Assembly (NCBI GenBank): GCA_034770075.1
Contig: CM068383.1
Location: 37,281,222 to 37,345,221 of the forward strand
DNA from: Aralia elata
Lineage: Eukaryota > Streptophyta > Magnoliopsida > Apiales > Araliaceae
Length of the DNA stretch: 64,000 nucleotides
Reading direction: 5' to 3'
Shown: in pieces, positions 1 to 10,297 of the stretch
Numbering within the stretch: the stretch's first letter is position 1
Layout: each line of letters begins with the position of its first letter
Made by a program: the position numbers and the translations under genes
Notes under the pieces: generated by a model
The model's database searches: none
What the model saw: only the letters and a program-made list of their open reading frames with translations
What the model was told of the DNA's origin: nothing

Positions 1-17
1 GATTTGGGGGCGTCACA
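1..17 (+). repeat. End of the 5' LTR of element A
   Basis: The bases GATTTGGGGGCGTCACA match the last 17 bases of A's 3' LTR (8915-8931) and the end of G's LTRs. The rest of this LTR lies upstream of the window. Confidence 0.85.
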
Positions 18-20
18 GGT

Positions 21-32
21 TGGAATCAGAGC
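21..32 (+). other. Primer binding site of A (initiator-Met tRNA type, one mismatch)
   Basis: TGGAATCAGAGC differs at one base from TGGTATCAGAGC, the complement of the 3' end of plant initiator-Met tRNA, which is present intact in element G (43341). It lies three bases after the LTR end. It would prime minus-strand DNA synthesis. Confidence 0.85.
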
Positions 33-250
33 TGATAGGTTTTAAACTTTAGGTTGGGGAAAACCTTAGGAATATGACCGTAGAGAGAACAGAAGAGTTA
101 GTAAATGAACTCAAATAGAGTTGTTAAGGGTGAGTTGAGGAAATTCATCCAAAGAACTAAGAGTATACTTAAAATAAACTATATTTGTTATGTGTTATAA
201 TATTAATTGTTATTGTTATGTACTAATCGAGTTAGTATATTGGTTTGTAG

Positions 251-874
251 ATGTCTGGAGAAGAACCCGAGTATAGAGATATCCATGTAGTAAGTGAGGA
301 GTTGATCGCTCCACCCGAGCCAACACCCGAGTCGCTAGCAGAGGTTGAGGCTCAAGTAGATAGTGACCCAGAAGAGGATCCGGAGGAGGAACCGGAGATG
401 GACCTTTCACTTGATGAGGATCCGTCCGAGCATGAAGAGGAAGCAGATGATACATTATCGGATGCTGTGCCTTCTGAAGAGGAGGAAGTGGCACCATCAG
501 ACATGAATAATCTGTTTGAAGTGGTACTTGACAGGAATGTAGCACTAAGAGGTAGAGTTCAAGCCTTGGAGGCGAGGGTTCAAGAACTCTTGCAAGAGAG
601 ACATGAGTTAGAGGCCTACTGGGAGGCAAAGATCGATGATAGGATCAGGGCCGAAGATCGGACCGATGACCTGGAAGAAGAGGCGAGGATCAAGAAGGTG
701 AGGACCGATAGGTCTAACTATGCCTTCAGGTCATCACATGGGCGATTTCAGCGTAGGGTGACCCATTACCCAGCTAAGGAGGGCCAGACCAGGCGCACCA
801 TTAGTAGGGATCTGGTGATGGCCATAGCAGATGACGAGTATACAGACGCCATTACGCGTGGTCTAGTTCAGTGA
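251..874 (+). CDS. ORF1 of A: acidic coiled-coil accessory protein upstream of gag
   Basis: An intact 207-residue frame between the primer site and gag. Residues about 20-85 are strongly acidic. Residues about 88-160 look like a heptad-rich coiled coil. The C-terminal third is basic and arginine-rich and ends with a patch around YPAKEGQTRRTISRD and an EY-rich tail. The N-terminal motif RDIHVVSEEL and the tail recur in ORF1 of G (43526-44194), and a related DIHV motif and arginine-rich tail occur in D (26489-27298), so this is a lineage gene and not a chance frame. The ATG directly follows TTTGTAG, a good 3' splice-site look-alike. I do not recognise a characterised family. A structural, chaperone or nuclear-import role is possible but not shown. 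Confidence 0.75.
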   Translation: MSGEEPEYRDIHVVSEELIAPPEPTPESLAEVEAQVDSDPEEDPEEEPEMDLSLDEDPSEHEEEADDTLSDAVPSEEEEVAPSDMNNLFEVVLDRNVALRGRVQALEARVQELLQERHELEAYWEAKIDDRIRAEDRTDDLEEEARIKKVRTDRSNYAFRSSHGRFQRRVTHYPAKEGQTRRTISRDLVMAIADDEYTDAITRGLVQ

Positions 875-1171
875 TTAGACGAGGTCTAGATGTGTACCTT
901 GTAAGGATGTAAATCCTAAATTTTGTATATGTAATAGATTATCTGGTGTAAATCCCATCTTTTTAGTAATAGAGGGATATATTGTATTCGAATAGAAGAA
1001 GTTATGTGTTACAAGATGTATGAAATATGAAGCATATTAATATTAGTATGTTTATTTTGATGTGCTTTGTTATGAGTATGGTTATTCTAATGTGCCTTGT
1101 GATTAATATGTGTACGTGTTAGTATTTACTAAAGTACGCGGGGATGAATAGTAGATTAATAGTGGCATAAT
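875..1171 (+). other. Spacer between ORF1 and gag of A
   Basis: AT-rich, with no frame of note. Just before the gag start the sequence TTTGTTTAACAG (ending 1182) looks like a 3' splice acceptor four bases upstream of the gag ATG. D has a comparable TTTTCTTTTAAACAG before its gag ATG. Confidence 0.4.
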
Positions 1172-1186
1172 TTGTTTAACAGAAAA

Positions 1187-1540
1187 ATGCCGCCGAGATG
1201 GAGAGGAAGAGGAAGACAGGGAACACGGAGGAATGAGGATAGAGAATCCGACAATGAGAGTGAGACTAGAGAAACAGCAAACCCTATGCAGCAATTCATA
1301 GACTTACTGGTAGGAGCTTTGAACAGAGCTCCAACCGTACCACCTGTCGTTCCTCCAGTTGCGCATGTTGCCAACTTTAAGGACTTTAAGAGTGTGAGAC
1401 CGCCCGAATTTAAGGGGACCACCGAGCCTATAGAGGCTCAATCATGGGTTAAGGAGGTGGAGAAAGCATTCATCATTGCTGCAGTTGGGGAGGCGCAGAA
1501 GACCACTTTTGCTACCTACCTACTACAAAGGGGAAGCTAA
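1187..1540 (+). pseudogene. gag of A, N-terminal part (broken by a frameshift)
   Basis: Encodes the start of Gag: a basic N-terminus (MPPRWRGRGRQ) and the first part of the capsid-like domain, including FKDFKSVRPPEFKGTTEPIEAQ, which is highly conserved in D and G. I chose the ATG at 1187 over the in-frame one at 1172 because D and G also start at a basic MPPRR/MPRGR sequence. Relative to G, a single extra base near 1527-1530 shifts the frame and brings a stop at 1540. The rest of Gag continues in another frame. Confidence 0.85.
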
Positions 1541-3152
1541 TTTCTGGTGGGAAGCAAACCAGAATAGGGCTGGAGAAGGAGTCATTGCTTGGGAATGGTT
1601 CAAGGAGTTGTACTTCGAGAACTACTTTCCTAAGAGCATGCAGAGTCGCATGGAGATGCGATTCTTAGAACTAAAGCAAGATAACCTGACAGTACCCCAA
1701 TATGCTGCCAAGTTCAACGAGCTGGCTCGGTTTGCTCCACATCAAGTGGACACCAAGGAAAGGAAGACGAGGAGGTTTGAACAGGGCCTGAGACCCTGGC
1801 TCTACAGCAAGGTGAGTGTGTTACAGATCGATACCTTTGGATCAATCTTGGAAAAGGCTATCATAGCCGAAGGAGGGAGTGAGGCGCTAAGCCTCTACAA
1901 TAGGGAGAAGAAGTATAAGAGTAGGAATGAAGGAGGAAATAAGACTGATGTTGCCAGTGGAAGTGGAAGTAACCAGAAGAGGAAATGGAACAATTCCGGG
2001 AATACCGGGAACAAACAAGGAGACCCAAAGAAGAGGGTAGAGCCGTGTAAGACTTTCGGGAAGAATCACCTGGGGGTCTGCTTGAAGGGAAGGACGGCAT
2101 GCTATAACTGTGGGCAGGAGGGACACATCTCTCCTAACTGCCCTAACCCGAAGAAGATCGGTGGGTGTTTCGTTTGCGGAGCACCAGGCCACATGGCAAG
2201 GAATTGCCCAAAGAAAGGGATAGACGGGGGAGGCAATGGGAATAGCAGTGGCAAGCTGACTATGACTAGTCCAGCTCCACCGAGTAGACCATCAGCCCGG
2301 ACCTTCAATATGACGGTCCAAGATGCAGTGACATCAGGAGACGTAGTCTCAGGTATCATTCCGATCAATAATATTAATGCATATGTGTTGTTTGATTCGG
2401 GTGCGACCTGTTCTTTTGTATCATGTGAATTTGCTCAACGTTTAAGCTTACCTCTAGAGAAACTAGAGTCTCCCTTGAACATAGAAGTTGCGAATAAGGA
2501 AGTAATCCCTGTTGAACATGTTCATAGGAATTGTTGCGTTGAAATTAGAGGGAGTAAGTTATCGGTAGATTTAATTCCGATTAGACTGGGAGAATTTGAC
2601 GTAATACTGGGAATGGATGGGTTGTTTAACCATGGGGCAGTAATCGATTGCCAAAAGAAAAGCGTAAACCTCCAGACTTCGAAGCAGTCTAAGGTAGTGT
2701 TCTATGGTAGTAAATCTCCTAGACGTTCAAGTTTGCTATCGACGATGCAAGCCAGGAAGCTGTTAAGAAAAGGGTGTGTAGGTTATTTGTGCCATATTGT
2801 TGATACCCAACGAGAGGGAGCCGAAATGGGGCAGATACCTATCGTGAATGAATTCGCTGACGTGTTTCCAGACGAATTGCCAGGACTTCCACCAGATAGG
2901 GAGATCGAATTCGTGATAGACATAGTGCCTGGAACGGCACCCGTTTCAAGGGCACCATATAGAATGGAGCCAGTAGAGATGAAAGAATTGATGGTTCAAC
3001 TACAAGAGTTGTTAGATAAAAAGTATATCCAACCGAGTTTGTCTCCATGGGGAGCGCCAGTGTTATTCGTGAAGAAGAAGGATGGATCACTGAGGCTTTG
3101 TATCGACTATCGGGAGTTGAACAAAGTAACAATCAAGAACAAGTATCCGTAG
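1530..3152 (+). pseudogene. gag C-terminus, protease and start of RT of A
   Basis: Continues capsid from GEANFWWEANQ. It then has a degenerate first zinc knuckle near 2045-2090 (CKTFGKNHLGVC, second Cys lost) and two intact CCHC knuckles at about 2100-2143 and 2166-2209. The aspartic protease follows, with LFDSGATCSF near 2388 and a flap/ILGMD motif near 2606, where the usual Trp after ILGMD is Gly. The RT N-terminus (WGAPVLFVKKKDGSLRLCIDYRELN) ends at an in-frame TAG at 3150 where relatives have Leu. Gag and Pol share one frame, as is usual in Tekay elements. Confidence 0.9.
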
Positions 3153-3179
3153 CCCAGGATCGACGATTTATTTGATCAG

Positions 3180-4991
3180 TTGAAAGGGGCAAAATACTTT
3201 TCTAAAATAGATCTGAGAACGGGATATCACCAGTTGAAGGTGAGGGGAGAGGACGTACCTAAGACAGCGTTCAAGACTCGTTACGACCATTATGAGTTCC
3301 TGGTGATGTCATTTGGGTTAACGAATGCACCAGCCGCATTTATGGATTTAATGAATAGAGTGTTCAAGCAGCATTTGGACAAATTTGTAGTGGTGTTCAT
3401 AGATGATATTCTAGTCTACTCAATGACACAGGAAGATCATGTTGAACACCTAAGAATAGTGATGGAAGCCTTGAGGAGGGAGAAGTTGTATGCAAAATTC
3501 TCGAAATGCGAATTTTGGCTAGAGAGAGTCCACTTTTTGGGACACGTGATTGACAAAGATGGTATATCCGTAGACCCAGCGAAGGTGGAGGCGGTTATTA
3601 ATTGGGAACAGCCGAAGACGCCGACAGAAGTGCGTAGTTTCTTAGGGTTAGCGGGCTACTATCGGAGATTTATTCAGGATTTTTCGAAGATAGCAACCCC
3701 ATTAACCCAATTGACGAGGAAGGCGATAAAGTATGTTTGGACGGAGAAGTGTGAGGAGAGCTTCCGAGAGCTCAAGAAAAGGTTGAGCGAGGCGCCAGTA
3801 TTATCCCTACCGGATGATACAGGTGATTTTGTAGTTTATAGTGACGCGTCACACAAGGGGCTTGGATGCGTGCTTATGCAGCACGGTAAAGTCATTGCGT
3901 ATGCGTCACGACAATTGAAAGATTATGAGAGGGGATACCCTACTCATGATCTCGAATTGGCAGCAGTTGTGTTTGCCCTGAAGATTTGGAGGCATTACTT
4001 ATACGGCGAGAAATGTGAGATATACACGGACCACAAAAGTCTAAAGTATATTTTCACACAGAAGGAGTTGAATATGAGGCAGGAGAGGTGGTTAGAATTG
4101 ATCAAAGATTATGATTGTGAGATTCTATATCACCCAGGGAAGGCGAATGTAGTGGCCGACGCCTTAAGTACGAAGGGTCGGGGGAAGTTGTCAATGTTAA
4201 CGGCTCAAGATGAGTTAATATCAGAGATGGCTAAACTGGAGATAGAAGTGAGGTTCCCGATAGAATCGGGGGAGAAGTTGTTCACAATAGAGACTCGTCC
4301 AATCTTATTGGACCGAGTAAGAGAAGCACAACTTAGCGATGAGGAGTGCGAGGGAATAAGGCAGAGAATCTCCCAAGGAGAGGAAATTAAGTATAAACTC
4401 GATAATGATAGAGTGATGAGATTTGAAGGAAGAATTTGGGTACCGCCAATACCTGAGTTACGAGAAGAGATTTTGCAAGAGGCCCATAGTTCGAGGTACT
4501 CGATCCATCCGGGAAGTACAAAAATGTATCAAGACCTCCGACTACATTTTTGGTGGCCGAATATGAAGAGAGAAGTCGCAGAGTGCGTTAGTAGGTGCCT
4601 AACTTGTCAGAGAGTCAAGGCCGAGCATCAAAGACCAAGTGGGTTACTTCAACCCTTAGAGATTCCGGAGTGGAAGTGGGAGCCTATCACGATGGATTTT
4701 GTGGTAGGACTCCCAACAACGCAGAAGGGATACGACGCTATATGGGTCATAGTGGATCGTTTAACGAAATCGACGCATTTCTTGCCGATCATAATTAGGT
4801 TCAAATTAGACCAACTAGCTAAACTCTATGTGAAGGAAATTGTTTCTAGACATGGAGTGCCAATTTCGATTGTGTCGGATCGGGATCCGCGTTTCACGTC
4901 GAATTTTTGGAAGAGCCTGCAAGAGCAATTGGGAACACAACTGAGGTTGAGCACGGCGTATCATCCTCAAACGGACGGGCAGAGCGAGTAG
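3180..4991 (+). pseudogene. pol of A: reverse transcriptase, RNase H, integrase core
   Basis: Same frame as the preceding fragment. RT has the first catalytic Asp in SKIDLRTGYHQ and the FIDDILVYS active site (about residues 73-81 counted from 3180). RNase H starts near 3826 (YSDASHKG). The integrase HHCC zinc finger lies at about 4485-4610, and the core has D in MDFVVGLPTT, D in VSDRDPRF and E in QTDGQSE. A TAG at 4989 falls directly after that Glu, where relatives have Arg. Apart from the stops the catalytic residues are preserved. Confidence 0.92.
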
Positions 4992-5462
4992 ACAATACAG
5001 ACTTTAGAAGATATGCTACGGGCATGTGTGATGGACTTTAAAGGGAATTGGGACGACCACCTACCTTTAGTTGAGTTCGCCTATAATAATAGTTATCACG
5101 CTAGTATAGGCATGCCGCCTTACGAAGCGTTATACGGAAGGAAATGCAGAACGCCATTGTGCTGGGATGAGGCAGGGGAACGCAAATTGTTGGGACCGGA
5201 ATTGGTACAACAAACTGCGGAGATCATCAAGGTAATAAGAGCGAGACTAGTCGCGGCCCAAGACAGGCAAAAGAAGTATGCAGACAAGCATCGCCAGAAG
5301 AGAGACTTCAATGTCGGTAGCTATGTATTTTTGAAGGTGTCTCCCTGGAAGGGGAAGATACGGTTCGGGAAGAAATGGAAGCTGAGTCCAAGGTTTATAG
5401 GACCGTTTGAAGTATTGAAAAGGGTAGGAGAAGTGGCTTATGAGGTAGCCTTACCTCCTTAG
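4992..5462 (+). pseudogene. Integrase C-terminal region with GPY/F domain of A
   Basis: Continues the integrase frame after the stop at 4989. It contains the conserved AYNNSYHASIGMPPYEALYG block and a GPY/F module (RFIGPFEVLKRVGEVAYEVALPP). It ends at a TAG at 5460 where C and F have Glu. Confidence 0.88.
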
Positions 5463-5732
5463 TTAGAGCATATCCATAATGTGTTTCACGTGTCGGTACT
5501 ACGACCCTATAAGCAAGACTATAAGCATGTGATAGAGTATGAACCTATTCAGGTTGAGAAAGACTTAACATATGAAGAAATTCCTATCCAGATAATTGAT
5601 AGGAAAGAACAAGTCTTACGAAGTAAGACCATATATTCTGTGAAGGTAGTATGGAGGAACTACAACGCCGAAGAAGCGACGTGGGAACTCGAAGATAAGA
5701 TGAAGAAGAATTATCCACATCTTTTTGTTTAA
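5463..5732 (+). pseudogene. Chromodomain at the C-terminus of pol of A
   Basis: After HIHNVFHVSVLRPYK comes a chromodomain of about 50 residues ending in VVWRNYNAEEATWELEDKM. Such domains tether integrase to heterochromatin in chromoviruses and explain the preference for nested insertion. The frame ends normally at 5732, 34 bases before the polypurine tract. Confidence 0.9.
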
Positions 5733-5766
5733 CCTTATGTCGTAATTCTGGGGACAGAATTCTTAT

Positions 5767-5778
5767 AAGGGGGGAGGA
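5767..5778 (+). other. Polypurine tract of A
   Basis: AAGGGGGGAGGA lies directly before the TGTAACG start of the 3' LTR and primes plus-strand DNA. The preceding block ATTCTGGGGACAGAATTCTT is shared with C, E, F and G. Confidence 0.88.
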
Positions 5779-6490
5779 TGTAACGATTGCGGATCGTGGG
5801 TAGCTTTGTAACACGAGCTTATGAATTTTAGTGAATAAATTGAACTTTTATTTATATTATTCCGTGTTATGTGTGTGAATATTTTATTACTACATATGAT
5901 GTGTATGTGATAATTTTTGATTGATATTATTTTTATTGGAGTTGATTAAATCATTTGAGAAATAGCACTAAAGCGCTATTTACGCCAAAGACGCCTTTTT
6001 CGATTTTATGACTTTTCATAATTTCGCCAAAGCGTTAATGAGAGGGATTAATAATCCAAGTGTGGGATTTTATTTGAGCCCAATTGAATTTTTATTAGAA
6101 GCCCAATTGGTATTAAATTAGAAGCCCAATAGATTATTATTGGAAGCCCAAAACCCATGGACCAAGTCCATAAACCAAACCCACCATCCATGACCCAAAC
6201 CCATGACCCATGAAGGGAAATGGGTAATAACCTTGCAGCTGATCATTTGAAGGAGAAGAGTACGGGAGAAGGAGGAAGAGAGGGAGGAGGGAGCCAAGAA
6301 CGTGGGAAGAGCATGGGGAAAAGCATTCCTTGCATTTGGTAGAGGAAAAGGGAGATAAAGCAACTTGGGAGAAGAGGGGGGAGTACCCGAGCCATGGGGA
6401 GAGCAAAAGCTCAGTCACCCATACATGGGGAGCTGCCATGCCCGAGCATGCTCAGCTCCTCCACCTCCTTGAAGCTCAGTTTTTCATCTC

Positions 6491-6498
6491 TATAAATA
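6491..6498 (+). promoter_or_regulatory. TATA box of A's LTR
   Basis: TATAAATA in the context CATCTCTATAAATACTCTC. Transcription would start about 30 bases downstream, in a purine-rich stretch with no ATG up to the donor at 6664. Confidence 0.7.
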
Positions 6499-7269
6499 CT
6501 CTCTCATTGCTTAGCCTCCATTCCTTTCACTTGTTGCTTAGTAAGATAGCTGAAAATTGAGAGAGTGTAGGAATTGAGTGTGTACGGGTGAATTGAGGAA
6601 GAAGAAGGAGTGTGGTAGCAGCTGCTATTTGATTCATTAACAACTTAGACCAAGCTTCAAGAGGTAAGCAATATAGAGCTTATCTCATTTACACAATATT
6701 TCTAAGTTCTTAGTTTTGTGTTGGTTTCTTTGTTGAAGTTATATGACTGATTTTGCTAGTTAGTGCATGAACATGTATGGTTGTTAATTAGCTCTGTTAA
6801 AACCTTGTTAATAGTATGTAAAAGTGGAACAATGAATGAGAATCAGACATATGCATAAGGAATCAAGAAATGGACTGAAATGGACATTAGTGGACTCTTA
6901 TTCATGTTTTGTTAATAATGAAGTTGTAATCATCTTGGTTTAGTTGTGTGCATTGGTTGTGTACTGGTTGTATATGTCCAGGAGCTATGGGAATTGATTT
7001 CATATGTGAAGTCAATGGTAACCATGTAATGATAGGCTATGATTTATGAACTCTAAAGCCATGCCCACCAACTATTTGGTTTAATGTCTAAGAGAATGAT
7101 TTCTCTAAGGAACATGAGAATTAGAGATGATTAATTGATTTAATGATGTTATGATGCATAGCTCAGTAGTAAAATCATGTTTTAAGTCATATAGAGTTGT
7201 TGTATAATGGCTAAGAAGCAAGGGAAACGGAATCAAGAGTTTGGATTTTTGGGTTCTGCAGTAGCAGAA

Positions 7270-7429
7270 CTTGAAAGTCCCTAGATGCAGAGTGGCGCAG
7301 GTGCGCCACTCCCAAGCATAGCACCTGCGCAGCTGCGCTGGGTTGCAGAGCTGAAAGTCCTGGATGCCGAGTGGCGCAGTTGTGCCACTCCCAAGTACAA
7401 TACCTGCGCAGCTGCGCCGGTCTGCAGAA
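7270..7429 (+). repeat. Two tandem GC-rich repeats with perfect hairpins in A's LTR
   Basis: Two copies of an about 80-bp unit (7270-7350 and 7351-7429) in otherwise AT-rich DNA. At 7292-7309 GTGGCGCA-GG-TGCGCCAC is a perfect 8-bp inverted repeat with a 2-base centre; the second copy has one change. Confidence 0.8.
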
Positions 7430-8239
7430 CTGCATTGCTTTGCTGCTTTGTGTGGTTGATGCGATTCATGTTTACATAGACCCAACATGTTATAAATACC
7501 CCAAAGCATATGTATGATATGTTAGTGTAATAGTTGAATGACCCCAAGCATGAAATGACTAAGTCACGTTAGATTTGCTTAAATGAAATGAATAGCATAG
7601 TTGCATTTTTCGTTTGGGTAGTCATAGTGGCAATCAATGTTCGTAATGATTATAATGTCTTGATTAATGTAAGCCAATGTTTGGTGATTATCGTGAGACT
7701 AATTGGTATGTGAATATGTGTCTAAATGCGTAGGACATATTTGAAGGACGATTAACGTCAACTAGTAGCAAGCGCTTAAGGCAAGTTTCCTAAACCCTTG
7801 TCTAACCTTTGTGTTGGGCAAGTTCTCTAGCTTCATTCATTTTCAGTATTGAATGCAAGTTTCGTATCTTATACAATAGACGTATGTTGTGCAAGTTTAT
7901 TTGATTCATTTGATTATATTCTCTTGACTCTCATGCGATGTTTGAAGTTTCGATTTACGCAATACATATATGGTTGTGTGAATTCCTTACTTATGTAAAT
8001 TTTTCAGTATTTGCACAAGTATTCGAGCTATGTTATGACATAAATTGTTGAAGCTTTCAAGTTCACATATATATGAACTGTTATAGAGAACGTCGATGCT
8101 ATTTGTTTCGGCTAGACAGATATTGAAATGTTTTATTGATTTGATAATAAATCCTTGAAATGTTATTGATGATTAAGTAGAGCTATCCAACCGAATTGCT
8201 TTGGTTAGGATTCCGAGACATGAATGAGATGAACAACCC

Positions 8240-8285
8240 TAATATTAGGGGCAGTTTTTAGTTAATATTAGGGGCAGTTTTTAGT
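8240..8285 (+). repeat. 23-bp exact tandem duplication in A's LTR
   Basis: A 23-bp unit containing ATATTAGGGGCAGTTTTTAG is present twice in a row. It duplicates part of the CCCT-loop-AGGG core. Confidence 0.85.
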
Positions 8286-8657
8286 CAGTTATTCTGACAA
8301 GGCATCGAGCGCCTAAACAAACGCATATAATCGTTTCCAGCTAGAGTGTTGATCAACATAGAGTACAATAGGCTGATCACCTAGAAGTGCTCGTAAGTAA
8401 GACGGTTTGCAGTTATAATGTTGTGTACCTTTTCAAGAAAGCAAAAGAAAGTTCAAGGTCTTATGACCACTCATTGTCGTTTCGAAAATATATTTTTAAA
8501 ACGAAAGTAAAGTATTATTCCTGTTTATTCAGAATATTTCACAACTATTGTTCAGTTGTCGAAGAGAAATAATATGATTGATGATATTGTTGTTATTCAA
8601 CTGTTATACTTGCTGGGCAATCGAATGCTCATTCTTGCTTTATATTAAACATTGCAG

Positions 8658-8719
8658 CTAAGTCCGAGCGGGTCGAAGGTTCCGGTAAGGACAAGGGAAA
8701 GGGCAAGATGAACGTCTAG
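8658..8719 (+). other. Lysine-rich mini-frame after the LTR acceptor (A)
   Basis: Directly after TTGCAG the frame reads AAKSERVEGSGKDKGKGKM and then stops three codons later (TAG 8717-8719). G, C, D and the lone LTR have the same frame with similar residues, differing largely at third codon positions. The upstream leader has no ATG, so how it would be translated is unclear. A purine-rich splicing enhancer is the alternative reading. Confidence 0.45.
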
Positions 8720-9576
8720 ATGACGTCGTAGTTTATTTGTATTAGTAATGTTGTAATATTAAGACTTATTATGTATTTGGAATGATGTTATGGTAATAGA
8801 ACCTGGGATTGAGAGTAAGACGTCTTGTAATAATATAGTAATTACATTCATGTCTATTATGTTGTATGGAATGGGATGTACCGTGTAGCACCGGATTCGG
8901 GTTTGAGGTACCCGGATTTGGGGGCGTCACATCTTCCAATCATTCACTTCAATGGAGTTGTTAACAGAAATTCAATTGCATTTATAAGCCCTTTTCCAAG
9001 TGATCAAATAAATCTATCTAATCTAGTTAACTCTACTATATTCCTATGCAAAGTTAAAAGATTAAATTCATTAAGTTCCAATTTCCAATTGTTACATGCA
9101 GCAAGCAATATTCCTATTTACTTCACAAATCCAATTATTCAACACATGCAAATAATTGAGAATACATGCTATCTTATCCAGCTCTAACCCTAGATTTCAT
9201 CTCCCGAATTCATCTAAAGTAACCCACTAATTATCGGCCAAACAATTAATCAACAAGCATAAAATAAGATAGACAACTCCTTTCAAATTGAACAATTGAA
9301 ATCAAATAGATGATCAACTCATAATTATAACTGGTTCAATTGTAGCATTAACTAAGAATTTAGTTCATACTAGTAATTAAAACTAGAATACCAAAATAAG
9401 TCATCATAATTGATTACAAATCAAAGGATAAAGATTAAAAGGAAACTCAGTATAATCTCTAGCTCTCCAATCTTAACTTCTCACGATGCTTAACTTGTCC
9501 TCCAATCTCCTTGCTTAGCTCTCCAAGTCAATCTTTGAATAAGTCTGTGTATATGTAAATCCAACTCTTGATCTTC

Positions 9577-9584
9577 TATTTATA
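9577..9584 (-). promoter_or_regulatory. TATA box of B's left LTR
   Basis: Minus strand TATAAATA in GACTATAAATAGAAG. The same box is at 18323-18330 in the right LTR. Confidence 0.65.
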
Positions 9585-9690
9585 GTCTCCTTTAGTCCCT
9601 CAATAAGTTTAATAGCAAGAGTCCTTGATCACTTCTATCTTTCCAAAATAACAGCATTCCAGCAAAATCAGGATTTCCATCTGTCGCTTC

Positions 9691-9754
9691 CTCGCCCCGG
9701 GGAGAAATTCAAGGCATAAGTTCTCGCCCCGGCGAACTCCCGCCCCGACGAGAA
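9691..9754 (-). repeat. CTCGCCCCGGCGAG palindrome array, short version, in B's left LTR
   Basis: Three near-palindromic GC-rich units about 110 bases upstream of the TATA box in the sense of the element. The right LTR has one more unit. Confidence 0.75.
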
Positions 9755-9911
9755 TGCCCTGCACCCAGCTAATTTTCTTCTTTTCATTCCTGCATCCAGC
9801 CATGACCTACAAAACCAATGCAAAACAAGTAAAAAGCTACCAAACACTTAAAAACAAGTAAAGAATAAGCCAAAAGATATATCAAACGCGTAGGTTAAAA
9901 CCTACTCATCA

Positions 9912-9926
9912 AATACCCCCAAACTC
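9912..9926 (-). other. Polypurine tract of B
   Basis: Minus strand GAGTTTGGGGGTATT directly precedes the 3' LTR. H has the near-identical AAGTTTGGGGGTATT at 59284-59298. Confidence 0.85.
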
Positions 9927-10297
9927 AAAACTTTGCTTGCCCTCAAGCGAAACATAAAACAAAGAAAAACCACAACTAAACTAGCTACTACATAAATGCA
10001 CATGCATGACTAACCATACTCAAGCAATTAATCAATAGACATCATAAAAATCCGGCCTCAGAAATCGGTAACTACCAGTTCAACAGAATTTCAACCTCAT
10101 ACCATCCAAAAGCCAACTATTAGCAATTATGAATCACTCTCAACCCTTCCATAAGTATGCAACATATATTAAACCAATCAGGGTATGAATCCAACTCTAG
10201 GTATCACAATGCTCAAAAAGAGACAAATTCACATATTTTACTTTTAAGCTCAACTGCTATTCACTTTCCTTCTCATTTTTCCCTCTTTTTCTTTAAC

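Larger units (their letters stand above)
6664..8657 (+). other. Candidate intron inside A's LTR
   Basis: The donor GAG|GTAAGC is an excellent match to the plant consensus. The acceptor TTAAACATTGCAG at 8645-8657 precedes a purine-rich mini-frame. The enclosed 1994 bp is AT-rich, contains many ATGs and carries the GC hairpin repeats. The same donor and acceptor arrangement occurs in C, D, F/G and the lone LTR at 54149. Splicing is inferred, not shown. Confidence 0.5.
1..8931 (+). mobile_element. Element A: Tekay/Del-type Ty3/gypsy chromovirus, 5' LTR cut by window edge
   Basis: Only the last 17 bases of the 5' LTR are in the window. They are followed by a tRNA-iMet-type primer site, an extra acidic ORF, one gag-pol frame with a C-terminal chromodomain, a polypurine tract and a full 3' LTR. 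The order protease, RT, RNase H, integrase, GPY/F, chromodomain places it among plant chromoviruses, and the long LTR (about 3.15 kb) fits the Tekay/Del branch. The right end (8931) abuts TCTTCCAATC, which continues the LTR of element B exactly as at 17678, so A inserted into that LTR. The target duplication should be TCTTC. Gag-pol has one frameshift and three stops, so A is non-functional as it stands. Confidence 0.93.
5779..8931 (+). repeat. 3' LTR of A
   Basis: Starts TGTAACG after the polypurine tract and ends GTCACA, a 3153-bp LTR. It holds a TATA box (6491), an AUG-free leader, an AG|GTAAGC donor (6664), GC-rich tandem repeats (7270-7429), repeated GCAAGTTTCCTAA-like motifs (7778-7905), a CCCT-loop-AGGG core (8237), a CAG acceptor (8657), a lysine-rich mini-frame and AT-rich 3' sequence. 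Confidence 0.92.
8932..9911 (-). repeat. 3' LTR of B (partial, cut by A)
   Basis: Matches 17678-18689 closely. It carries a TATA box on the minus strand at 9577-9584 and a GC-palindrome array at 9691-9754 that is about 32 bp shorter than in the other LTR. It ends at CTACTCATCA. Confidence 0.92.

Noticed and set aside
1172..5732. Endogenous pararetrovirus (caulimovirus-type)
   Set aside because: Presence of integrase, chromodomain and LTRs excludes it.
7270..7429. CRISPR-like repeat array
   Set aside because: Two tandem units without spacers in a plant LTR; no cas genes; eukaryotic context.
8387..8572. 61-codon frame in A's LTR
   Set aside because: Lies inside the candidate intron and is not conserved in the other LTRs.
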